A DNA stretch of 19,899 nucleotides, from NCBI GenBank assembly GCA_943356455.1, contig CALRFB010000009.1:1-19899 (forward strand), written 5' to 3'. The stretch is from Candidatus Nomurabacteria bacterium. Its GTDB lineage: Bacteria; Patescibacteriota; Minisyncoccia; Phycocordibacterales; UBA9973. The position numbers and the translations under genes are program-made. Below the pieces are notes generated by a model, which was not told the DNA's origin, did no database searches, and saw only the letters and a program-made list of their open reading frames with translations. Below, piece after piece: positions 12,809 through 19,194 of the stretch; position 1 is the first letter of the stretch, and each line of letters opens with the position of its first letter.

Positions 12809-14149
12809 TTACGCATTTTCCCCTGCAACAAAACCTGTAGTCCAGCAGAGTTGCAGAGAATATCCTCCCGAGGGGCGGTTCACATGGAGCAAGTCCCCTG
12901 TGAGGTATAGGTTTGAAAGTATTTTCGAACGCATGGTTTTCATGTCGATTTCAGTTAGTGGCACGCCGCCATCTGCAACAACCGCCCTATCAAAACCCAT
13001 CAGTCCGACAATACGCACTGGTAGTGCTTTCAAAAGTCGGGCGATCTCTTTGCGTTCGTCGCGGGTTACACTGTGCACTTTTTTTGTCGTATCAAAAGAC
13101 ACAAGTGTCATGATGCCGTCAGCAGTACCTTCCGGACAAACTTCTTTAAAAATATTTTTTAAATCTTTATTTTTATATTTATCAAATGTCGCTGTGATTG
13201 TGCGATCGAGCGCACCGAGGTCGGTGTCTGGGTAGGCATCGATAGTAGCGGTGACGGCACCTGATGTGAGCAAGTCATTTACTTTTCCAGCAGCATTTAA
13301 AATAAGCGGACCAGAAAGTCCAAAATGCGTAAAAAGTATTTTGCCAGTTTCTGAAAATGCTTTTTTTGCAACAATCGTGCCGTCTTTGTTTTCTGTTTCG
13401 CACCAAAATGTTATTTTCATAAATGAAAGCGAAGTGCCGGCCAGCATTTTGACCCAAGCATCTTCGACTTCGATCGGTACGATCGTCGGCGTGGGTTTTT
13501 TGACGGTGTGGCCAAGCTCGCGCAGCCATTCAAAACCATCACCCGTCGAACCAGTTTCTGGGTGCGAAACGCCCCCAGTTGCTAGGATAAATGCTTTGGC
13601 ACGAAATATACCTTGGTTGGTTTCAACGGCTGTGATTTTTTGCTGTAGAACGTCCTTGGTTTTTTTATTTGTATTGTTTTCGTTTAAAGCGTCGCTATTT
13701 TCTAGGTGTATATTTTCCGTGATGATATTTTTTACCGGGCAATTTTCTTTTATCAAAACACCATTGTCTTTGATGAACTTTTCCATAGCACGTTCGACAT
13801 CGCTCGCTTTTTCTGTTCGTGGAAATGCACGATTGCGCGCCTGCACGACGAGCGGAAGCTTGAGCGATGTGAACAAATCAAACGTACTCTGCACACCAAA
13901 ACGTGCAAATGGAGAATAGAGAAAGTCGGACGCTGGTCCGTAGTGAGCGAGGAGTTTGTGCACGTCAAATTCGGCGTTCGTGACATTGCAACGACCACCA
14001 CCGGTTATGCGTAGCTTTTCGCCTAATCGTCGATTTTTCTCCAAAATAAGGACTTTTTTGCCAAGTTTCCCAGCAGTACCCGCGGCCATCATGCCCGCAG
14101 CACCACCACCAACCACAATGACATCGAAAAGTTCGTCTTGTAATTTCAT
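12809..14149 (-). CDS. HI0933/BaiN-family NAD(P)/FAD-dependent oxidoreductase
   Basis: 446-aa flavoprotein. The N-terminal FAD-binding Rossmann motif VIVVGGGAAGMMAAG is followed by LILEKNRRLGEKLRITGGGRCNVTNA, the hallmark of the HI0933 (YhiN/BaiN) family. Later blocks are ATGGVSHPETGSTGDGF, ILFTHFGLSGPLIL and the C-terminal LTGDLLHVNRPSGGYSLQLC. The physiological substrate is unknown for most of the family; a few members reduce bile-acid intermediates. A polar low-complexity insertion lies between residues ~150 and 175 (DALNENNTNKKTKD). The ATG at 14149 is preferred to an in-frame upstream start at 14167 because TATATT with TGC lies six bases upstream of 14149. Confidence 0.9.
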   Translation of the reverse strand: MKLQDELFDVIVVGGGAAGMMAAGTAGKLGKKVLILEKNRRLGEKLRITGGGRCNVTNAEFDVHKLLAHYGPASDFLYSPFARFGVQSTFDLFTSLKLPLVVQARNRAFPRTEKASDVERAMEKFIKDNGVLIKENCPVKNIITENIHLENSDALNENNTNKKTKDVLQQKITAVETNQGIFRAKAFILATGGVSHPETGSTGDGFEWLRELGHTVKKPTPTIVPIEVEDAWVKMLAGTSLSFMKITFWCETENKDGTIVAKKAFSETGKILFTHFGLSGPLILNAAGKVNDLLTSGAVTATIDAYPDTDLGALDRTITATFDKYKNKDLKNIFKEVCPEGTADGIMTLVSFDTTKKVHSVTRDERKEIARLLKALPVRIVGLMGFDRAVVADGGVPLTEIDMKTMRSKILSNLYLTGDLLHVNRPSGGYSLQLCWTTGFVAGENA

Positions 14150-14155
14150 AGGGCA

Positions 14156-14164
14156 AATATAGCA
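14156..14164 (-). promoter_or_regulatory. Leaderless extended -10 promoter of the flavoprotein gene
   Basis: TGC-TATATT on the minus strand (part of TGTGCTATATT), six bases (TGCCCT), then the ATG at 14149. Confidence 0.65.
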
Positions 14165-14165
14165 C

Positions 14166-14203
14166 AAAATAAGGTAAAACCGCCCTGGCGTGGACGGTTT
14201 TAC
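14166..14203 (-). terminator. Terminator of the 212-aa surface protein gene
   Basis: On the minus strand GTAAAACCG pairs with CGGTTTTAC across a 12-base loop, followed by CTTATTTTG. The T run is interrupted. It ends a few bases before the flavoprotein promoter, as at 10837-10868. Confidence 0.6.
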
Positions 14204-14224
14204 TGTGAGTAATTTTTTCAGAAT

Positions 14225-14863
14225 TTATTTCACTTTTATTTCCGTAAACTTAATGCTTTTTGGAAGTTCAAATTTTGCCGGAACAGCTGTCCATACCTGG
14301 CAGTCGTAATCGCCGATTTGTGAAGCGTCCCAAGAATAGCTGCCATTTGCTGAAGCATTTGTATTTGTTCCCGTTGTGCTGTCGGCTGGAATTTTTACTT
14401 TGTATCCAGTGTTAGACATAGATGACCAAGAGTATGAGTAACCGTTGACCATGGTGAAGTTCGAAGTGATGTTCATTCCTTGTGTTGAAGTTGTGAATTC
14501 ACCGTGCATTTTTGCATTTGCGGAGCCAGTATTTATACCTGTCTCTGCACCCGCGCCGTCGATCCAAACTTTACCAGTTGTGTCGACGTTATTTACAGAT
14601 TGATGCACAGTACATTCATATGAAGCACCTTGAACTCCCTGTTTGAGGAAAACGTCGAATGCCATTTTCTTGCCATTTGTTTGCGCACCATTCATATCGC
14701 GATTTGGTTGATAGTCGGGACCGTTTGGATTTTCGTTCGTTTGTGTCATGCCACGGGGACCACCTACTGTTAGATCAGGTGTCGCTGGCTTTTTAGTGAT
14801 AAGAAATACTCCTCCCGCGATGACTATGATGACGATTATTGTCGTGATTATGTTTTTGGGCAT
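14225..14863 (-). CDS. Membrane-anchored surface protein of unknown function, 212 aa
   Basis: The N-terminal helix (residues ~5-22, IITTIIVIIVIAGGVFLI) flanked by basic residues acts as a membrane anchor or signal; there is no lipobox cysteine. A disordered Pro/Asn/Gly linker (~residues 27-65) leads to a Ser/Thr/Gly-rich domain of probable beta strands (FDVFLKQG, GKVWIDG, MNITSNFTMVNGYSYSW). The only two cysteines lie in matched contexts, YECTVH and YDCQVW, and could form a disulfide outside the membrane. I know no named family. The start is supported by TATAAT six bases upstream. Confidence 0.75.
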   Translation of the reverse strand: MPKNIITTIIVIIVIAGGVFLITKKPATPDLTVGGPRGMTQTNENPNGPDYQPNRDMNGAQTNGKKMAFDVFLKQGVQGASYECTVHQSVNNVDTTGKVWIDGAGAETGINTGSANAKMHGEFTTSTQGMNITSNFTMVNGYSYSWSSMSNTGYKVKIPADSTTGTNTNASANGSYSWDASQIGDYDCQVWTAVPAKFELPKSIKFTEIKVK

Positions 14864-14869
14864 GGGTTT

Positions 14870-14875
14870 ATTATA
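14870..14875 (-). promoter_or_regulatory. Leaderless -10 box of the surface protein gene
   Basis: TATAAT on the minus strand, six bases (AAACCC), then the ATG at 14863. It lies in the 35-bp gap that separates this gene from the restriction-modification island. Confidence 0.65.
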
Positions 14876-14898
14876 GTAAATTTAAAACACCAAGACCA

Positions 14899-15651
14899 TT
14901 ACAGTTTTTGGAACACAAAAAGATGCTCGTGCATGATTAACAAGAAATTTGCTTCCTGAGACTTTTTAACCCAAAAACCTGTTGCTTTGCAGTTAAACTG
15001 ACGTTTAATAATATCCTCCTTCAGCTCGAATCCCACTTTCAAAAAACGTTCCATTACCTTAAAGGCTAATGGCTGGTACATCTTATTTCTACGTGTATCA
15101 CCAATAAGAATTGCACAATATTTACCCTTCTTTAAAACTCGATATAGCTCCTTTGCCACTTTTTCTATTTCATCTATAAATATATCGATTTTATGAATAT
15201 TAGATAAATCTTCTTTGATTTTACCGTCATTATATTTAATTATATCTACATACGGAGGATGGGTAAGTATAAAATCAAAACTAGCGTCCTTAAATTTAAC
15301 TAATTTTCTAGCATCTCTTTTAACAACTTTTTGCCATGAATCATTTTCAATCTCAAATTCGAGACACTTTCTGGTTCTAATTAAAGCACCGTCATTTACA
15401 TCAGAACAAACAATATTTCTGTTCAAAATTTTTGCCTCGATGGCAGTGGTTCCACCACCTATCATTGGGTCTAGTAGTATATCCTTTTCACTTGAATAAC
15501 GAAGGATGAGGTTTCGTACAACTTCAGGAGACCAATTTCCTCGCCAGTCTGACGTGTGAGTGGCCCATTTACCACGACGAGGGAAAGCCCAGACCGTTGT
15601 ACATTCTAGTTCAAAATTTTTAGGATGCAGGCTAGAATCTTTTGCTTTCAT
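14899..15651 (-). CDS. DNA N6-adenine/N4-cytosine methyltransferase of the R-M island
   Basis: 250-aa S-adenosylmethionine-dependent DNA methylase. The AdoMet motif I block LLDPMIGGGTTAIEA (59-73), preceded by WSPEVVRNLILRYSSEKD, resembles the PF01555-type N4/N6 methylases. The catalytic motif IV is THPPY (130-134), with His where Asp, Ser or Asn is usual before PPY. Motif I comes before motif IV, the opposite of the common beta-class order. It is the last gene of the island, three bases after the endonuclease stop codon, so it is coupled to it. A second methylase would either protect the other strand of an asymmetric site or modify a different base or single-stranded DNA, as DpnA does in DpnII systems. 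No target site can be read from the sequence. Confidence 0.8.
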   Translation of the reverse strand: MKAKDSSLHPKNFELECTTVWAFPRRGKWATHTSDWRGNWSPEVVRNLILRYSSEKDILLDPMIGGGTTAIEAKILNRNIVCSDVNDGALIRTRKCLEFEIENDSWQKVVKRDARKLVKFKDASFDFILTHPPYVDIIKYNDGKIKEDLSNIHKIDIFIDEIEKVAKELYRVLKKGKYCAILIGDTRRNKMYQPLAFKVMERFLKVGFELKEDIIKRQFNCKATGFWVKKSQEANFLLIMHEHLFVFQKL

Positions 15652-15654
15652 TAA

Positions 15655-16413
15655 TTAAATAATTTTATATTTTTTAGCTTTTACTAATTTAATAGAATCG
15701 TAACTATTTTTATCTGCAAACCGATATTGCCATATCAAATAATCATCTACTCTTTTTTCAAAGAAAAGCAGGATGACCTCTTTATTTGAATGTTCAGACC
15801 ATTGCCTGAACGGATAATATAGTTGTCTAATGATTGTGTTTTTAGTCGTTGAGTTTTTTGCCTCTATTAGAACAATCTTATCTTTGCCTTCGTATCCAGC
15901 ATCAACCTCTGTTTGAACTGATTCTGTCTCAATAATATTATTTCCAACTTTGTAAGTAAATTCAGGAGTATATTTTCTACCCCTAATTGTTAGTACCAAG
16001 CTTGGATCACCAATGAATGTTCGTATGAGACTAGAGGCATAAGCAAAATCAAGATGCTGCATTTCTGAATTTCCGATTTTGGTTGTATCAAGTTCAAAAT
16101 CTAATTTAGTATTATATATCTCTGCCTCTCCATCAATATCAGGTATATCTAGATAGCCTTCACCTTTTAAAATAGCATATTGACCATTTTTTACAGGCAG
16201 TAAAATCAGGCCATTATCTCGCATAATTTCAGGTAGACTCTCTCTCGTATCCATTTTACATAAAATACGAACTTCCTTTTCGCCTGTATTTTGAAAATCT
16301 TGAACAGATTTCTTTATTTCGCTCGCAGAAAGATAAAAGGGTGATTTAGAAAAATCATGCTCAAGAATTTTATTGTCTTCAAATACCTTTTTCCAAGAAT
16401 TATTATTCGCCAT
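15655..16413 (-). CDS. Probable type II restriction endonuclease, PD-(D/E)xK fold
   Basis: 252-aa protein lying between two DNA methylases, the usual place for a restriction enzyme. A plausible nuclease core is IIETESVQTEVDAGYEG then IVLIEAKN: Asp171, Glu184 and Lys186 would form the D...ExK triad, with Glu164 and Gln167/Glu169 on the preceding helix. The following NTIIRQLYYPFRQW helix, with its Arg and Gln, fits the conserved element after the ExK strand. The N-terminal ~130 residues would carry DNA recognition. Similarity to the uncharacterised DUF6997-type endonucleases is possible but unproven; it does not look like the DpnII endonuclease. It starts ten bases after the Dam-class methylase stop codon. 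Confidence 0.7.
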   Translation of the reverse strand: MANNNSWKKVFEDNKILEHDFSKSPFYLSASEIKKSVQDFQNTGEKEVRILCKMDTRESLPEIMRDNGLILLPVKNGQYAILKGEGYLDIPDIDGEAEIYNTKLDFELDTTKIGNSEMQHLDFAYASSLIRTFIGDPSLVLTIRGRKYTPEFTYKVGNNIIETESVQTEVDAGYEGKDKIVLIEAKNSTTKNTIIRQLYYPFRQWSEHSNKEVILLFFEKRVDDYLIWQYRFADKNSYDSIKLVKAKKYKII

Positions 16414-16423
16414 GTGTTATATA

Positions 16424-17380
16424 TTAGTAGTTTGTTATAAGGACCTCAGTTATTTTCCCTCTTCCTGAACCCTTTGAGTTTATCGCCCTACCTGCTTCAA
16501 CCTTATTAATACTTATACCTTTATATCCACTATAAATTTTATTTATAAACCCCGAGTCTGAATTCGAAAGCATCACAAAACATCCGCGCTTTTGTAATTC
16601 AAGAAAAGTGTCTCTCAACTCCAATTGTTCTTTATCTAAAAATGATTCCTTGGTGTAAGCAGTAAAAGTTGAGGTTTTACTTACTGGGTAGTATGGAGGA
16701 TCAAAATAGATAAAATCACCCTTTTTGACATGCTTCAAAATAGCCTTGTAGTCTTGATGTTTAATTTGAACTTTTTGCAAAGCTTTAGATACTTTCCTGA
16801 GGTTTGTCTCATCACAAACCAAAGGATTATTATGTTTACCATATGGAACATTAAATTTTCCTTTAGAGTTTACTCTATACATGCCATTGAAACACGTTCT
16901 ATTTAAATAAATAAAGCGTGCCGCAATTGAAACATCGGAAAGGTTTTCAGGATTCTGTTCTCTAATTTTAAGAAAATACTCTTTTGTAACTTTGTGTTTC
17001 TTAAGAGATTTAATTAAATTTTCAACATCATTCTTTATAACATTATATGTAGTAACTAATTCACCATTCAAATCTGAGAGGTGGGCTTTTTCTGGAAGTA
17101 AATCAAAAAATACGGCACCTCCTCCAACAAACGGTTCAAAATAGTTACCCGTATCTATATTAAATTTCTCGGGTGGGTATAAATTTAATTTTCTAAATTG
17201 TGAAAGTAGCTGACGCTTTCCTCCAACCCATTTAATAAATGGTTTCGGTTTCTCAGATATTATTTTTGCTGCATCAAGTAGTAAATTATTTTTATCAACT
17301 AATGAAAATACCCTGCGTGCATATATAGCATTTATATCATAATTTTGCTGAATTTTTCGCACCCCTTCCAATGCATTCAT
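16424..17380 (-). CDS. Dam-class DNA N6-adenine methyltransferase (D12 family)
   Basis: 318-aa methylase of the Dam/DpnM (alpha) class. Motif X FIKWVGGKRQLL (48-59), motif I EPFVGGGAVFFDL (82-94), SDLNGELVTTYNVIK (102-116), the signature FIYLNRTCFNGMYRVNSKG (156-174) and catalytic DPPY (227-230) are all intact. Many relatives methylate adenine in GATC, but the target here is not determined. Residues 1-44 (MNALEGVRKIQQNYDINAIY...) are an extension absent from classic Dam, helical and of unknown role. It heads the R-M operon; translating the methylase first would protect host DNA. The ATG lies six bases after an extended -10. Confidence 0.92.
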   Translation of the reverse strand: MNALEGVRKIQQNYDINAIYARRVFSLVDKNNLLLDAAKIISEKPKPFIKWVGGKRQLLSQFRKLNLYPPEKFNIDTGNYFEPFVGGGAVFFDLLPEKAHLSDLNGELVTTYNVIKNDVENLIKSLKKHKVTKEYFLKIREQNPENLSDVSIAARFIYLNRTCFNGMYRVNSKGKFNVPYGKHNNPLVCDETNLRKVSKALQKVQIKHQDYKAILKHVKKGDFIYFDPPYYPVSKTSTFTAYTKESFLDKEQLELRDTFLELQKRGCFVMLSNSDSGFINKIYSGYKGISINKVEAGRAINSKGSGRGKITEVLITNY

Positions 17381-17386
17381 GCATAT

Positions 17387-17395
17387 ATTTTAGCA
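17387..17395 (-). promoter_or_regulatory. Leaderless extended -10 promoter of the R-M operon
   Basis: TGC-TAAAAT on the minus strand, six bases (ATATGC), then the ATG at 17380. The island uses the same start architecture as the resident genes. Confidence 0.6.
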
Positions 17396-17421
17396 CTTAA
17401 TTATCTATCAGTATACAAATA

Positions 17422-18015
17422 TTATATTCCCCTCGTATCATACCCCCAATGCAGCAACGCTTGTCTTTGCTTTGGGCGACACACAGTATCGCCAGCACGA
17501 CAATTTGCCACTATTTGACCCAGGTGCCTGCGCATGGCTTTCCAGCGCTTAATTTGTCGCATATCCTCCCCGCCTTTGCCGTCTGTGTCTGGCATTCGAC
17601 GGCCCATGTAGTACCTACAATACCACTGAAACCAACCTCGTGGATCATCTTTGTGAATCCACCCTTTAGCTCGCCACACAGAAAGTGGTTGCGATGCCGA
17701 CACTTTAAAGTAGTTTAATTTTGCATCTCTGTCGGGTGCAGGATTTTTCACATTTGCTTTTCCATGTGGTGCCAACTTGGCTTTCGCAAACCAATCTGCC
17801 GGAAACTCCGCATTCTTTTTTCCAGCAAGCGACGCTTCGGCACAATCTCGCATATACACGCCACCAAAAGCCCCAAGCGCAAGTATTTGCTTTGGCGACA
17901 AGTCATGTCGAAAGTCTGGTGCAAAATGTTTGCCCATCGGCTCAGTGAGTTCATACGAATACCCTTTTTGCATTTTGTCAGAAACGCGAACTGTTGTAGT
18001 TACTTTCTTCTGCAT
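17422..18015 (-). CDS. Conserved uncharacterised protein, 197 aa
   Basis: Soluble protein that I recognise only as a type of uncharacterised conserved protein, not by name. It is rich in Trp, Arg and Lys. Striking blocks are HDLSPKQILALGAFGGVYMRD (about 37-57), ADWFAKAKLA, WIHKDDPRGWFQWYCRYYMG (about 119-138), RRMPDTDG, RQIKRWKAMRRHLGQIVANC, and CRPKQRQALLHWGYDTRG at the end. The pattern of invariant-looking aromatic, basic and Cys residues suggests a nucleic-acid-binding or enzymatic role, which remains a guess. The ATG is four bases after the tspO stop codon, so it is probably cotranscribed with tspO. It directly flanks the R-M island. Confidence 0.75.
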   Translation of the reverse strand: MQKKVTTTVRVSDKMQKGYSYELTEPMGKHFAPDFRHDLSPKQILALGAFGGVYMRDCAEASLAGKKNAEFPADWFAKAKLAPHGKANVKNPAPDRDAKLNYFKVSASQPLSVWRAKGWIHKDDPRGWFQWYCRYYMGRRMPDTDGKGGEDMRQIKRWKAMRRHLGQIVANCRAGDTVCRPKQRQALLHWGYDTRGI

Positions 18016-18019
18016 ATTG

Positions 18020-18415
18020 CTATCTATTGAGCCACGTTACTGTAAACTGTAACACTGTCGCAAAAGAAACCCAGGCCAAATATGGAATGTTCCAATAGAC
18101 AACCCATTTCGCATGTGGCCAGATTGCGATCATCATCCAAATAATAGTGCCAAGTACGAGTGCAATGTCTATCGCAGCGAGCATATTGTTTTTCAAACCA
18201 AACTGAAGCGGAGTGAACGCAGCGTTAAAAATAATGTTGAGAATAAATGGCAGCACAACCATAAACGGAATCTGCTTGGCAAAGTACATTTTTCCGACAC
18301 TTATATATGTCACAGCAATAATAGCGTAGAGCACGGTCCATACGGGCCCGAAAAGCCAAGACGGTGGTGCCCACGACGGCTTTGCGAGCTCTGCATAGTT
18401 TTGGTAGTTTTCCAT
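18020..18415 (-). CDS. tspO: Short TspO/MBR (tryptophan-rich sensory) family protein
   Basis: 131-aa membrane protein of the TspO/PBR family, which binds porphyrins and related ligands. Family motifs are AKPSWAPPSWLFGPVWTVLY (10-29), the central LPFILNIIFNAAFTPLQFGL and the C-terminal NIPYLAWVSFATVLQFTVTWLN. Normal members are about 155-160 aa with five helices; here the first helix before KPSWAPP is missing, leaving four. Upstream in-frame sequence up to 18544 does not supply a membrane helix and overlaps the divergent gene, and TATACT lies six bases before the ATG at 18415, so the short form appears real. The usual Trp in the third helix (NLLWSPLFF type) is Ala here. Confidence 0.85.
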   Translation of the reverse strand: MENYQNYAELAKPSWAPPSWLFGPVWTVLYAIIAVTYISVGKMYFAKQIPFMVVLPFILNIIFNAAFTPLQFGLKNNMLAAIDIALVLGTIIWMMIAIWPHAKWVVYWNIPYLAWVSFATVLQFTVTWLNR

Positions 18416-18421
18416 GTATAC

Positions 18422-18451
18422 AGTATACATTCGAACAGCATTTTTTGACAA
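18422..18451 (-). promoter_or_regulatory. Leaderless promoter of tspO
   Basis: On the minus strand TTGTCA (18451-18446), an 18-bp spacer, TATACT (18427-18422), six bases (GTATAC), then the ATG at 18415. Its -35 shares five bases with the -35 of the divergent plus-strand promoter. Confidence 0.7.
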
Positions 18452-18472
18452 AACACTCAAAAATGGTATTAT
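18445..18472 (+). promoter_or_regulatory. Promoter of the 212-aa membrane protein gene
   Basis: TTGACA (18445-18450), 16 bp, TATTAT (18467-18472). The start is expected near 18479, with a leader of about 24 bases and no Shine-Dalgarno motif before the ATG at 18503. Confidence 0.7.
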
Positions 18473-18502
18473 CCATTTAAACTCCTTAAAACAAAAAAAC
18501 CT

Positions 18503-19141
18503 ATGGCACCTACACCCTCTTCCCCTAGACCGAGAACACTCCACAAAAGCCCGTTAACTCCGAAAAATATTCGGTTGATAACGTTTGTTGCTGGCTTATT
18601 TATAGTCACTGCAATATTTGTCTCGATGAGTAATCGTCACAATCCACTAAACAAATCCGATGTGATTTTACTTTTAATCACCGTAGAAGCGTTACTCTGG
18701 TATATGATTTTTATCGGAGCAGATTTCGACAAGTTCATCGCTTGGTGTGATCTTGAAAATAAACACAATGAATTTCTCAGACGAAGCCATGAATCTTGGG
18801 TAAGCAAAACACAGCACAATTATAAGATTGAGAAAGTCGAACAACTTCCACCTCTCAATAACCCAGAAGCGCAACGCTTCAAAATCACTTTCACAAACTG
18901 GGTATATAGGAATTCTATGCCCCAGTTGTACATCAATGGTAACAAGGACGTTACAAAAAATGTTCAATATGTTGATCACCGTTCAGTCGTTTGTAACCTT
19001 CATGGGTACATCGACTCAAACACCGACTACATCTATTTTGTAACTGGACACAACAACTATCGGAACCGTAATCCATACAAAACGTACACCATCGACCACC
19101 ACCCGACGATGAACATTGTTAAAAACGGACAAGTTGCCTAA
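18503..19141 (+). CDS. Hypothetical membrane protein, 212 aa
   Basis: Unrecognised family. A Pro/Ser/Arg-rich N terminus (residues 1-22) is followed by two membrane helices at about 25-42 (LITFVAGLFIVTAIFVSM) and 53-72 (DVILLLITVEALLWYMIFIG), then a soluble domain of ~140 residues that should lie on the same side as the N terminus. The soluble part is rich in Asn, Tyr and His (YFVTGHNNYRNRNPYK) with probable beta strands. The promoter and terminator are both clear, so it is a real single-gene unit divergent from tspO. The function is unknown. Confidence 0.75.
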   Translation: MAPTPSSPRPRTLHKSPLTPKNIRLITFVAGLFIVTAIFVSMSNRHNPLNKSDVILLLITVEALLWYMIFIGADFDKFIAWCDLENKHNEFLRRSHESWVSKTQHNYKIEKVEQLPPLNNPEAQRFKITFTNWVYRNSMPQLYINGNKDVTKNVQYVDHRSVVCNLHGYIDSNTDYIYFVTGHNNYRNRNPYKTYTIDHHPTMNIVKNGQVA

Positions 19142-19160
19142 ATGGCGAACAATTCAGCCG

Positions 19161-19190
19161 AAAGCCGCACGCTATGTGCGGCTTTTTTAT
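19161..19190 (+). terminator. Terminator between converging genes
   Basis: Stem AAAGCCGCAC / GTGCGGCTTT with loop GCTAT, followed by TTTTAT on the plus strand. It can also fold on the minus strand just past the UmuC-like stop codon, though with a shorter T run there. Confidence 0.85.
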
Positions 19191-19194
19191 ATGG

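Noticed and set aside
14899-17380. DpnII-like GATC system
   Set aside because: The Dam-class methylase alone does not fix the target. The endonuclease does not resemble DpnII, and GATC sites are common in the window, so specificity is left open.
18416-18544. N-terminal extension of TspO from an upstream in-frame start
   Set aside because: It would run across the tspO promoter and the divergent gene's start, and it encodes a basic, cysteine-containing stretch unlike TspO helix 1.
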